DNA from: Glomus cerebriforme
Taxonomy: Eukaryota; Glomeromycota; Glomeromycetes; Glomerales; Glomeraceae
DNA: 64,000 nt
Assembly (NCBI GenBank): GCA_003550305.1
Contig: QKYT01000331.1
Location: 52,969-116,968 of the forward strand
Direction of reading: 5' to 3'
Positions 45,343 through 57,748 of the stretch are shown one piece after another; within the stretch, counting starts at the first letter, position 1, and each line of letters opens with the position of its first letter. The notes under the pieces were generated by a model. It did no database searches. It was not told where the DNA came from and saw only the letters and a program-made list of their open reading frames with translations. The position numbers and the translations under genes were made by a program.

Positions 45343-46814
45343 ATGAGTGGATTAGTAGATTATGAATTCTCGGATAATGAATCAAATAATGAAAATAATG
45401 AATCAAATTTATTACTGGTTGATTATACAACTAACGAAGAAGAGGAAATGTTTGAAAAAGGGGAAGAATGGGAAGAAAACAGTTTTGGGGAAAAGGTACT
45501 GAAACGCAAAGAAATTGACACTCTAGACGAGGAGGAAATAGTAGCAAGGTAAATTTAATTTTTATTTGAATTTATATAATTTATATACATAATTTATATA
45601 CGTGTACCCACTTGAATTTCAATTTTAGTAAAAAAAGAGGATCAATATTTAAAGGAGAATCTCCACAAATAGATTTACCCCCACTGCCTTCAGAATTTTT
45701 ACAATTGTATCCAGGCAAGTAAGTGTATTTTTAATTGATTAATTATTTAATTATTTTTTGAATTTTTTTTCTATTTTCCTAAATATATTTATATTCTATT
45801 TATTAATTTAGATAAGAAAAGGAAGAATTATACTAAACATATTGATGATCCATCGAAACATCAGGGTCGAGTAAGATCTAAACCACATGTTGAAGGCGAT
45901 TGGGCCACTCATGTTTATGTCGAAGGTAAGCACGATTAATATATATCATTTAAATTTTATAATTTCTTTTTATTAAATTCAATTGAATTTTAGTTACAAT
46001 TACAGAGGAAGTGGGTCACATTATAAATAAAATTGAAGAACTAACAAAAAAAATCGTTAGTGAAGATAGTATTAAAATTATTTCATGTATTGAAAATCAT
46101 AACAGAGATAATAACAATCCATCAGATCATAACGATTATTATGAAGAAGCTAAATTACATATTAGTTTGTCAAGACCTTTATTTTTAAAATATCATCAAA
46201 TTGAACTGTTTTGGAACAAACTTAGAAAAGAATTCTTGAATAGGAAAAGGTAAAGATACCGTATATATTACTATTATTATATTAATTTATGAAATTATTT
46301 GATTAATTTGTCCAATTTTTTTTTTTAAAAATAATAGGTTTACTTTATCATTTTCTAATATTACTAGTTTTTCTAATGATGATAATACTAGATCTTTTAT
46401 GGCTTTACAAGTTGGTAAAGGAACAAATGAGGTATGATATTATAAAAAATTTTTTTTATTTCGCCGATTTATTTTTTAATTGAAGAAATTTTTTTTCATT
46501 TAGTTGAAAATGATGGTTGATTCTATTAATAAAGTGGTCAAAGATTTTCGACAAACCCCATTTTACGAGGTAAAAGCATAAATTATTTATTTATCTACTA
46601 ATTAGTTCAATTATTTGATCCCGTTTTTTTTTAATAGAATCCACAATTTCATGCAAGTATTCTATGGGCACTTGGAGAATCAAGTATAGATCACTCTTTA
46701 TGTGAGACAATTAAAGAAACTGAATACTTTGAATCGATAATACAACATATTTTTAATATTGGAAATATATTTTGTAAAATAGGAAATAAGATGTATACTA
46801 TAGATTTAAAATAA
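45343..46814 (+). CDS. usb1: USB1 (Mpn1) 3'-5' RNA exonuclease / U6 snRNA phosphodiesterase
   Basis: Trims the oligo(U) tail of U6 snRNA and leaves a protected end, stabilising the spliceosomal RNA in the nucleus. Seven exons: 45343-45548, 45629-45714, 45812-45925, 45994-46249, 46338-46431, 46504-46569 and 46638-46814, giving 332 residues. The acidic N-terminus (about 1-70) is followed by the family block HQGRVRSKPHVEGDWATHVY. Then come the two catalytic motifs of the 2H phosphodiesterase fold: HIS in KLHISLSRP and HAS in QFHASILWAL. Both histidines and serines are present, so the enzyme should be active. The second intron appears to use a GC donor (CCAG|GCAAGT) because only this keeps the frame with a canonical acceptor and gives YPDKKRKNY. 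It is longer than human USB1 (about 265 residues), mainly at the N-terminus. Confidence 0.88.
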
Positions 46815-47027
46815 ATTTTACAAATGGAAATGATAAATTATATAATAAAATAATCATTTCGTTTAATTAATAAAAATTATATTCCTATTTATTATAATTT
46901 TTGATAATGTAAATTAATTATTAAAGAATTCTTTTTCCCCCCTGAGAACATTTTATCATAACGTAAAAAATTTACGATATAATTTTAAAAATTATATGCA
47001 TAAAAAAAGATGAAAAAAAAAGAAAAG

Positions 47028-47032
47028 AAAAA
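47028..47032 (-). terminator. RNA polymerase III T-run terminator for tRNA-Ala
   Basis: On the transcribed minus strand the tRNA is followed after 13 bases by TTTTT and then more T-rich sequence, the usual polymerase III stop. Confidence 0.6.
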
Positions 47033-47045
47033 GTTTGATTACAAG

Positions 47046-47117
47046 TGGAGAAGCTGGGGATCGAACCCAGGACCTCTCGCATGCAAAGCGAGCGCTCTAC
47101 CACTGAGCTACATCCCC
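47046..47117 (-). tRNA. trnA-UGC: tRNA-Ala (anticodon UGC)
   Basis: A 72-base cloverleaf without intron. The acceptor stem begins GGGGATG and pairs with CTTCTCC before the discriminator A. It contains the G3:U70 wobble pair that identifies alanine tRNAs and one U-U mismatch at position 6:67. The anticodon stem CTCGC/GCGAG encloses loop TTTGCAT with anticodon TGC. The internal promoters are present: A box TAGCTCAGTGG and B box GGTTCGATCCC. No encoded CCA. Confidence 0.96.
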
Positions 47118-47640
47118 AAGTGATATGAAAATATAATAAAATAATACATTAAATAAATTTTTTTTTTAAATTTAAGGAAATTCATCACGTTAAAGAATTT
47201 TCTTTTTGGTAAAGCTTTGTTTCTCATTAATATATTTGCATTTTTACATGATACTGTTTATTTTTATTTTTATTTTTTTTAAAATGAAGATTATCTTATT
47301 CTCTCTTAAACGTTATATAACATTTATTACCGATATATTATTGAAAAATGATCTTTATATTGGATCCGTTGATGTATTTTTGATTCTAAAATTGAAAATT
47401 CGATTCTTGGACTGCAACTAATCATACTAATCATATTCAAAGAAAGTGATATTAATTGATACTTCGTTCTTTCTATCCGCCTTGCACAAATCAAACATAA
47501 TAAACTGAAACTTACCTTTAAAAAGCCGTTAAACGAAGATAAAATCAACTTTTTACCCACGTGACTTGACTGTGACTATCAACAAAACAAATTAATAACG
47601 CGTTTTTTTTTTGAACTTCCTTTCATTTATTTTTTAGGGA

Positions 47641-47905
47641 CAGCCTTTTGGACTTCGAAATGGGCGAAATGGAGGTATTTCTTTTATTTTTTTTATATTT
47701 TATTTTTGTTATTTTTTATTTTAGAAATATTGCTAATATTTCTTTATTTTTTTGGAACAGCTTCTTGAACTTAGAAATGGGCAAAATGAAGGTATTTTTT
47801 ATATTTTTATGTTTATTTTTTTTTGTCTTAGAAATGTTGCTAACGTTTCTTTTTCTTTATTTTTTTTTAGAAACAACCTCTTGAACTTTGAAATGGAGGT
47901 ATTTC
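47641..47905 (+). repeat. Three tandem ~117-bp units with exon-like cores
   Basis: Units start near 47641, 47758 and 47874. Each has a core like 'cag-ct-cttgaacttagaaatgggcaaaatgaag' followed by 'gtattt', then a T-rich spacer ending in 'ag'. The core therefore looks like a small exon (LLELRNGQNEG in unit 2) between splice-like signals, repeated three times. No start or open frame links the units, so it is listed as a repeat and not a gene. Confidence 0.6.
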
Positions 47906-47944
47906 TTTTTATTTTTATTTTTTATATTTATAACTAATTGCTAC

Positions 47945-47961
47945 CCGTTGCTTTGCAACGG
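47945..47961. repeat. CCGTTGC-TTT-GCAACGG hairpin
   Basis: A perfect inverted repeat with 7-base GC-rich arms and a 3-base loop stands out in AT-rich DNA and is followed by 'tttttag'. A short GC-rich hairpin near a terminal CTRR-type sequence occurs at Helitron 3' ends, but the full terminus and any partner end are not identified. Confidence 0.5.
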
Positions 47962-50843
47962 TTTTTAGTCATAATTTTGCCAAATTTATTTGTCAAACTT
48001 ATAATTTTAGATTAAAATTCTATAATATTTTATTTTATCTATAATTTTTAATTCCGGCCAGAATTATGAAAGTATGCATATCAATTTTCTTTTTTGGAAA
48101 TTTGTATAATTTGTACTACCATTTGATTTTCGCGATTATATAGATTTTCAAGTGTTTTTTTATTATAAAAATATCAATAGTTTTAACTTTTAATATTAAA
48201 AATAATAGAAAACTAAAAAACTGCAAAAAATAATTTTTAAAAAAATAACAATACAATAAATATATTGAAAAGTAAAAAATAAAACATAAAAATTTATTTA
48301 TAAAGATATTTATAATAGTTATAAAATTTAAAAAAGTGAAAAAAAATATATATTTTTGTTAATAATTATAGGTAAAATTCAATAGCTTTGAATGACAAAA
48401 AAATAAAGTTAGAAATGATAGTTAAATTATTTGATAATAGTTCTATTTTAAAGTAATATAATAATTAAAAAAAAATAATTAATTTTAAAATATAATTGCA
48501 TCATAATAAATATATAACTAGTATATATTACAAGATTTATACTATTTGATAATAATTATATTTTAAAGTAATATAATAATTAAATACAGATGTTTATTTT
48601 TATCATATAATTGCATCATAATAAATATATAACTAGTATATATTACAAGATTTATACTTATTATATTTATATAATCATTTTCATTAATTTTTTGATGAAA
48701 ATTTTTTTGTTTAAATTAAATAATACATTTAGAAAGAATTTTATATTTTTAATAAAAGAAAATATAAATTAATAAAATAAATAAATCTAAGAAAAAAAAG
48801 AAAAATCTCGTAACTTTAATTTCAAATTTGTTAAAGAGAAAAAAAATATTCTGCTCATTATTAAAGTAATAAAGTTAGTTTTGAATTACCTAAAAAAAAA
48901 ATACAGTATAAATTAATAGTATAAATAATTAAAAATTTTTTAAATAATATATAAGTACATTATTATAGTTTATATATATATAATATTATTATGGAAATAT
49001 TATAATTATAATAATTTGCTATATAATCATTTATCATATATTTCAGAAATTTTCAGTTATATAATTTATATTTTTATATGTAGTAAAATTTATTATAATA
49101 CTATTAGTTTTATTATATTTTTTTTAATAATTAGAATTATATATAATAATAATATTAGTTAATATTAAATTAAGAAATTATCTAAAATCAAATATAATTT
49201 ATAATTTTTGGCTAGCATTATAGCATTAAAAAGTTAACTATATAACAAATACTTAATAGGTAATAAACAGAAAAAATTTTCAAGTTTCTAAAATACATAA
49301 TAAAATAAAAAATTAAAAATATAATATAAAAATAACAAATTATATTAAACAGTAAGTAAAAAAAATACATTAATATTTGTTATTAATAGGAAAAAAAATC
49401 TTTTTATTTATTTTAACTTTAGTTTTCTTTGCTTTTTTTTGTAAAAATATATGTAAAATAAAAGATATAAGAGTTTTGAAAAGTTTTTTTTTTTTTTTTT
49501 TAATAAACTAATTTTATACAACTTATTTATTACTTTTTATTATTATTTTATTAGATTTATTCAATTAAAGTTCTTAAAAAGCAAATAAATTTTTTAAATA
49601 AGGTAAAAGGATTCTGAAATCTTCTTGAAAATATTTTTTTTTGGTGAGAAATGTAATTTTAAAATATTTTTTATGATGGGTTTTATATAAATTATATAAT
49701 CATTAATTTCTCAGCATATATATATATAACTGAATGATTTTATATTTATTTGAAAGGTGAAAACTTGCTTCAGCTTAGAAATCAAAAAGCAATAAGATTG
49801 GATCACTGTATGTGGGGATATTAACGATCAAGTAAAAAAATTAAAAATTAATGCATTGAACGCATTTATTCAACAACCAGTAATTATTTTCATCCAATTT
49901 TGGATTCATTAAATAGGTCTTGTTTTCTTCTTTCAAATGAATATAAATTCATCCNTNTANCNTATGTATAACCCAAGATATTNNCAANTTTGTCATGAGN
50001 ATTATATTNNNATTTTATAATTTTAATGTTACTTATATTAAAAAAAATCAAAGTTCAAATAAATAATTGATTTTGCATATCAGATAATATAGATCCATCA
50101 TTGTCACATAACTTTTAATGTTGCTTTCATTTGGCAAATCTATTTTGTGGATATGGCACATAATTCCACAAATTGGTGCATATATCTAGTTTTTTGATTT
50201 AAAGTTTTATAAATAAAATTAAAACAAACTTTTCTTTATTGTTTAACTTAATTAGTTTAAAGGTATTTTATTTTTATTTTTTTTATAACATTTTTAATAT
50301 TTTTTTATTAAAATTTAATCAATAAATTAATTTAGAAAAAAATTTTTTGATATAGGAGGATATATATATTTTACCCTTCATATAATTTTCTGATTATGTA
50401 AATTTAAAATAAAATGCAATTTTAATGAAATTTATTAAATACAAATTTTGCACCATATAATAAGAAATTGCAACACTTAAAGTTTTAAATCAATACTTTG
50501 ATAATATTTGCAATACAATAAAATATTTGCCCTTTCACATTTTTGGTGACCAAAAGAAACCAGACTTGAATTACTACTGTAATTTGAACTATTTTCACTT
50601 ATTCTTCCTTAAACATTTTCTTTATCATATTCAATATTTATTATTTTACACTTTTCAAAACAATTTTGTGAATCATAAAACTATAATTTGCAAATAGAAT
50701 ATTGTCTTTTATTTCTTTTTTTTTCATATCTGAAATTTCTTCTTGAACATTATTGCTTTTATTACTTGAATTGTTTTCAAAAGTCAATAGATACCTTTTA
50801 TTAGAAGGTCTCCCCTTTTCTTTATGTTAAAGTAAATTTTTAA

Positions 50844-51903
50844 TACAGTCAGACCCCTCTATAATCATCAGGTCCATTACATCAAAATTGGTGATTATAT
50901 AGGAGTGTGATTATATAGAAGTAAAAATAGATTTGCAATATTACAGATAATTGCAGAAATTAAGGTTTGATTCCGCAATTTCAGCTGAAATTAATATAAT
51001 TTTAACTGAAATTATATATTATAAATTTATTAAAGTATAATTTTGCTAATATTGATACTAAAATAATAAAATTACTATCATTTGAATTCTCTTATTGTGA
51101 CAAATCAAATGGTAAAAAATCTATTGAAATCCAATCATTGGATCATCCAAAATTTGTTAAATATTTATTTAGTTTTATCTTCATTAATATTGATAATCGA
51201 ATGATAAAATTACCACATTTGAATTCTCTCATTGAGGTAAATCAAATAGTATAAATTTTATTAAATTCCAATTATTAAATCATAATTTATTTCCAAAATT
51301 TGTTAAATATTTGTATAATTGTATCTCTGTTAATATTAATATTAGAAAGACAATATTTATACTATTTAATTTAATGAGAGAATTCAAATAATATAAATTT
51401 TATCAAAATCTAATCACTAGATCTCAAATAATTTGTGATTTTGAATTTTATATAAATCACGTAATTGGAATTGTGAAATTGCAGATTACTATGCACAATT
51501 CAATTCAAAATTTCACAATATTACGAATTTGAAAAAATAATTGCAGCATTACAAAGGAAGATATACAAATTAAAAAACAATTATTTTTAAATTAACAATT
51601 TATACATAAATTATAAAATTTTATTGTAAAATAGTTTGTAAAAATTTTTTACTAGAAGTAAATACTGTGCAAAATTAAATAATTATTAAAAATTTATGAC
51701 CAATCAGAAATTATGTGATTATAAAGAAATTTTTATATTAATAAAACTAATATGTACATTACAATTATTTTTAGTATAGTAATTATAATATATATGTAAT
51801 TAAAAAAGAGTTTTTTAACTAATTTTAAGTCAGTTATATAAAAATAGGTACTTATAAAAAGATGCAATTATATAAAAGGTGATTATATAAGGGTTTAATT
51901 GTA
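50844..51903. mobile_element. ~1.06-kb non-autonomous pogo/mariner-like element
   Basis: The left end TACAGTCAGACCCCTCTATA (50844-50863) followed by ATCA is largely the reverse complement of the right end around 51880-51903 (ending gggtttaattgta), with TA at both borders. Inside, a block of roughly 110 bases beginning 'tttgaattctc-tatt' occurs at about 51080 and 51218, and again inverted near 51365. No transposase frame is visible, so it would depend on an enzyme encoded elsewhere. The right border is approximate. Confidence 0.5.
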
Positions 51904-54800
51904 CTAAAAATTCTAGCTTCATTACTAAACATAGCATTTTGAACATTCATTTATATTTTAATAAACTGTTTTAAAAGCTCTTTAAAAGTCTAATAAGACT
52001 TATTTTAATTGTCATATTTAAAACTTTTATACAAAGCTTAAACTATAAGGCCATGACCATATTGTTTTTTTTTTTAAGTCTAAATATTTAGCAGAATTAC
52101 TATAAATATTTTGATCCCAAATAATATTTATCATAAAAAAGTTACAGTTTCCTGTTTTTCATTTTCTTTATTTTGAATAAGTTAAATTAATTTTTTAAAA
52201 ACTTCATTTACTATTGCAAGACTATTTTCAAAGTACCAATAAAAAGAAACTAATTTCACTACTAAATTTGTTAATAAATATTAAATTTGAACATTTACAA
52301 TATACTGCATTTATAAGAAATTTACATTCAATACGAGCTGATTCTTAGTTTTAGTTTATGTAGGATCCACTTTTTTCTTAGATTTATATTTACCTTCATA
52401 ATAGCATTTATATGATTTTCTGATTCAACTACCATCTTTTTTTTTTACATTTTACAATTCTTATTTTAAATATGTTTCAAGAATTTCAAATGTTATAAAT
52501 GTCTTTCCAGTGTATATGTCTTTTAAGAAACTATTATTAGGTTTGTTATCAATATTACTGGCTTTATACATTATTTTTAATATAAGAATAATTCTAAATA
52601 TCATTCATCTAAATAAGTATTATTAATAAAATGCAAAAATACTAAACAAAATTCATTTAAAGCAACTTACATTTGAGAGTTTAAAGGAAAGAATATTAAT
52701 GAATACAAAATTCAATGTAAAAATATATAAAAAAAAAAGTTTAATTTATTAACAAAAAATGATCTAATTCATATGATAATTTATAAAACATGTGTCTAGG
52801 ATATATATATTTTCTTGTATCAGTTTAATATTTACATTAATTTATATATTTTATATATATAATTTATTGTTTAAATTTGATTTTAATTAGCTAAGATTTT
52901 AATATTACATGAAATTTAAATTTAAATTTATTTATTAGTATTTATTTAAAAATCACATCATTTTAAAAATAGCAATAATATATAAAAAATTTAATAAAAA
53001 AAAAATAATTTGCTATAATTTTAAAAATAAAAAAATTATAATTTTATAGCTTAATATTAAAAAAAAATATAATAAATATACTTTAAAAAAATAATATGTT
53101 ATAGTAATCTATTTATTATATTTATAGATTGTTATTATTATTTTTTTTAGTAAAAAAACTATTTTTTTAAAAAATAATTAATTAAAATATATAACCTAAA
53201 TTTTTTCAAATTAAATTATTTTTTGTATAGTATAATTTCAATATAAAATAATAACTGAATTTACTCATTATATTATAATTGATATAATTAATATTATTAT
53301 TAGATTAAATATTAAATATTTAGAAATCAAAACTGAATATTTAATATTTATATTTAATATTTTTTATATTTTAAGCATTTTGTAAATATTATATAAATTA
53401 TATAATCATTTAATAATTACAAGAAATATTATTATTAATTCTTTGATAAGTTTTTTTTAATGTATTTGATATACTAGTTTTTTTTAGTTTTTTTGCTCAA
53501 GGCTTTTTTGGTAAATAATTTTCTAGTATAAATGCCATCCAAATTATTTTGGAATGTCATAAATATAATTTGAGATGTACAAATTCATTTGGTTTATATA
53601 TAATTTACTAAGAAAACGCCAAAATAATTTAGGATGTCAAAAATAATTTGGGATTTTACTATATGTTCAAATTAATTTAGGGATTTGGTAGTAACTATAC
53701 TTTTAAATACATTTTTTCTATGTACTAGTATCTAGTAAAATTTAGTTAATAACAAATAGGATACATTTTGTAAAATTTTTGATATATTTGTAATATACAG
53801 TATGCTACTCATAAAATGCTGATTTTAAAAATTTTATGATAATTTTTTTAAAGCATTTCTGATATATAAGGCTTTGAACATCCAAATTTTTAAAGTTTTA
53901 AACAATATAGCATTAATAACTAAAAGAATATTATCAACTCTAATTGTCTAAAATGAAGTAAAAGATTATATATATTTATGAAAGGGTATTACAAAGATTA
54001 TGTAGTGATTTTTGGTTGTCTGTACTCTGTACACATAAATTAACAAATAAAAATTATTATTTTGATTGTTTTAATATTATATTGAACAAGATATAACTGA
54101 TAACAATAATAAATATCATACAAATAATTTTTTCTTTAAAGCTCTGGACTTCAATAGTTTTTATTGCTTAGTATATTTGAAAAATTAATTATTAAATAAA
54201 ATAAGTATTTATAATTATATGCAATAATAATCAAAAATAATATAATTAAATTTCTGATCTAAAATAAATTTTTTAATAAAAATATAGAGCAATATAATTT
54301 AAATAATTTTTATTTTAATAGAATTTGTACTATGATAAATATAAGCTAAGTACAATTATTTTACTATAATAAAATATTAGTAATTTTCTGACATGTAATT
54401 CAAATATAAAATCATGATTAAATCTATACAGTAATAACTATTTTCTAGATATACAATGATTAATCTAAGTTCATTCACAAATTTTTGTTTTAATTTTATT
54501 AGAAAAAATATAGTATAAATGACTCTAATACATTTTATATTTAATAATTGATTGAATAATTTGAAATCTCTCATTATTTTTTTTTTAAAAAATTCTTTTA
54601 TTATTCAACAATCATGTCTATCTTTTTCTTAAAATATCAGATTTATTAGTAGTTTATTTAATAAATTTATAAAGTATATTAAATTAATTTTTTTATACTT
54701 ACTTTAATTATTTTGTATTTTGATTCATATAAAAATACTTACTTTACTATGATAAGAAAATTCCATCCTATTTCATTATCAGTTTGTCAACTTTATCATG

Positions 54801-54986
54801 TACAGTCATCCTTCTTTATAAGTACCCCCTGTTTAGTCACATCCCCTTATAAGCATATTTATGTTTGACCTAAGTTATTAATAATATTATAAAAAAATCT
54901 CCTCTATAGTCACATCATATAGGTTTTTTATAATCATACCTTTTTTTTCAGTTTCGGGAGTGTGATTATATAGGAAGATGATTGTA
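54801..54986. mobile_element. 186-bp pogo/mariner-like miniature element
   Basis: Begins TACAGTCATCCTTCTTTATA and ends gaagatgattgta, its imperfect inverse. TA at both ends fits a TA target duplication. The interior is itself palindrome-like, with 'tttagtcacatcccc' versus 'gggagtgtgattata'. It is related to 2611-2791 along its entire length. No coding capacity. Confidence 0.65.
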
Positions 54987-55215
54987 TAACTTAATTAGAA
55001 AAGTTTTTGTTAAGAAACTTGAATTTTTTGCTGATAATATTTTTTATAACTAATATATTATTTTATCTTTTAATATTATATTCTTAATTTTTATTCACAT
55101 AACACTATTTTTTACTGTTATAAGATATAAAACACTTATCTGGTAAGATTTGTTAATTTAAATACCCTTAAGTAATATAATAATTTCAGATTTATTATTA
55201 GGCGATTTCTATTTG

Positions 55216-55575
55216 TACACGGGGTGTCTGAACACGGAGTCATAATTCCGGCCGGAATTAAATGATTTGCAATGGAATTGCCTTTTTGGGAATTTAGTGT
55301 AACCCAAAATTCGATTTTCGAGAAAAATAAAATTGCCTTTTTGGATCGTGTAACGTAGGACAATGTCCAAAAAAAGATACTCCGGCCGGCATTATGAAAT
55401 CCGGCCAAAATTAGAAATGTGACGAATAAGATGTGATGAATAGGATTTCACACCTTGAAAAAATTCTAAGTCCCTAGAATAAATAGAAAAAATGAAAACA
55501 GAAGGTGTGACACGGGGGGTGATAAATTATCATATAAGTAAAAATCACGTGACCCGTGTCCAGACACCCCGTGTA
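55216..55575. mobile_element. 360-bp MITE with 15-bp perfect terminal inverted repeats (copy 2 of 3)
   Basis: Left end TACACGGGGTGTCTG (55216-55230) and right end CAGACACCCCGTGTA (55561-55575) are exact reverse complements, and similarity extends further in with few mismatches (AACACGG against GACACGG). The first and last TA may be the target duplication of a Tc1/mariner-type element. The interior has two 'ccggccgg' boxes and the conserved 'cctagaataaatag' block shared with copies at 1411 and 56701. It has no coding frame. This is the best-preserved copy. Confidence 0.8.
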
Positions 55576-56700
55576 AACTTAGAAATTTTCTTATTATTAT
55601 TATTATTGATATTTTCTAATTTTTTTCTAATTTTCTTACTTTCACTCTTTTTAAAAATTTACTGAAATTTTTATTATATATATATATATATTTTTCTTCT
55701 AAGACAAGTTAATTGTATTTATTGTATTAGTATCAATATTGATAAATATATCATATAAATTACAAATATACTCTCTAAAAAGAAAAATATAACTTATCAC
55801 ATGAGAAAGTAAATTTGTAAAGATTAATTTTTATTATATATTATAAATTATTTAAATTTATTTAACAGTGAGTATACCTTTATTATTATAATATTAGATA
55901 TGAAAAGTCTTCATTTTCTGATAATTTTCTAATAATAGGAATGTAATATTATTAATTATAATAGCACAGCAAGATAGTTAAATATTACATTATATCATTT
56001 GAGTAATATAATGAATATAAGTATCACGTTAACTTAAAACTTACCAGTTTAACAATAACAGATTCATTATAGCTTATTACAAATTTTTTATCAATTAACA
56101 TTTTTACACATATGCTTTCATTTTTTCAGATATTCAGATTATTATTTGATCAATATTAATTTATTTCTTCAGTATATTAATATTTTTTTCTTAAAAAAAA
56201 TTTTCACTAATTTATCTTTTTTATATTTAAATTAGATATTCATTATTATAATATTTACATTTAAAAAAGAATATAAAAAAGAATTCTTTTAAAATTCTGC
56301 ACTTAGTTTCACCAAATTTTTATTATAATTTTATTATAGTTTCACAAAATTTTATCAGTTTTGCCATTTATAATAGATTTTAATAGGTTTCACTTTTCAT
56401 CAAGTTTCATTAACTTTTAATAAGACTTTAATATAGTTTCATCAAATTATTATATTTCGTCATTTTATCTATTTGCTAAACTCCCTAATTTTGTCAAGCA
56501 ATTTTAGCCTTATATCTGATTTCTTTTTTATATTTCTTATATAAATTGGAATAAATCTTATTTGTTAAAATATTTGGTAATTCAATTAATTTACTAGCAT
56601 ACTAATTCAGATATTCAAGAGATTAATATTTTATTAGATTTGGTTATATCATTTTTTATATGTTAATTCAATATTAATTTAAGGATTTTGTAATTTATCG

Positions 56701-57047
56701 CCATGGGATTACTAGTATCATGTGCCAGAATTAAATAATCTGCAATTAAATTACCTTTTTAAGAATCTTGTGTAATCCAAAATTTCATTTTTTGAGAGAA
56801 ATAAAATTGCCTTTTTTGGAATGTATAACGTTATCTAAATTTCAAATAAGGATATTTTGGCCAGCATTATAAAATTTGGGCAAAATTAAACAGTAATGAA
56901 TACTATGTGACAAATAGTATTTATCATACCGAAAAAATTCGTTCCTAGAATAAATAGTAAAAATGGAAAACTACGATGTGATGCAGGGGTGACAAATTAT
57001 TATATAGTATAAGTCACGTGATATAATAGATCACGTGATAGGGGTTA
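56701..57047. mobile_element. Decayed inverted-repeat element, copy 3 of 3
   Basis: Shares with 55216-55575, in the same order, the blocks 'aattaaat-atttgcaat', 'ataaaattgcctttttgga', 'ggccagcattataaaat', 'gaaaaaattcgt-cctagaataaatag', 'gatgtgatgcaggggtgacaaatta' with variation, and 'cacgtga'. The ends retain a weak inverse relation (gtatcatgtg against cacgtgatat). The ccggcc boxes have become ggccag or are lost, consistent with C-to-T decay. Confidence 0.6.
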
Positions 57048-57722
57048 ATATTAATTCAGTATATATTAATATTTTTATAATATTATTATAAAAATTAAAT
57101 AAATAATAATATGATATAATTTTAGCTATTTTGATTTTTAGGAGAGTTTAGATCAAAATTATTTTGGTTATTTCAGCTATTTCAACCATTTTGACCATTT
57201 TAATTTCAGTTTCATATATAATTTTTATTATTTATAATCTTAAATAATTTTTTAAATAAAGTATTGAATAAAATATTAAAATTTAATTTTGGATAGAATA
57301 TATTTTATGATATATAATACTGAATTTATGTTTTAACATTTTAATTAAAAGAAAATTTATTATGTGTAAAAGTAATCTCATATTAGTTGAAAGAAAAACT
57401 TATTCTTTAAATATTTTTATTATATATATATATATTAAATAAATAGTATTATATTATAGTAAAAATTACTATATGTTAATATTTATTATTGACTAATTCA
57501 TTATCAATTTCTAATATTACAATAAGCAATATTTTAGTTTTTTCTAACTTTATTCAAAAAGTTTCAAATATATTAATATGTAATTTTATAAGTAATTTAA
57601 TTAAACATAGATATTTTTGAGCCAATCATATTTAAGAAAGGGTGCTACCGAGATCCCCGTGATTTAGTACTTTCTCTGAAATGAATGTTACGCAAAAATA
57701 ATGTATCAATCATTGAAAGAAA

Positions 57723-57748
57723 GGGTCTGGGATGATTATCCCAAACCC
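57723..57748. repeat. Hairpin with 11-base arms
   Basis: GGGTCTGGGAT and ATCCCAAACCC pair at 10 of 11 positions around the loop GATT. It sits in a patch (about 57640-57790) with distinctly higher GC than the surrounding desert, together with two further GTCTGGG copies nearby. The function is unknown. Confidence 0.5.

Noticed and set aside
50800..51903. CRISPR-like array from repeated 'gattatata' boxes
   Set aside because: Spacing is irregular, repeats are degenerate and inverted, and the organism is a eukaryote; they fit the subterminal repeats of a transposon.
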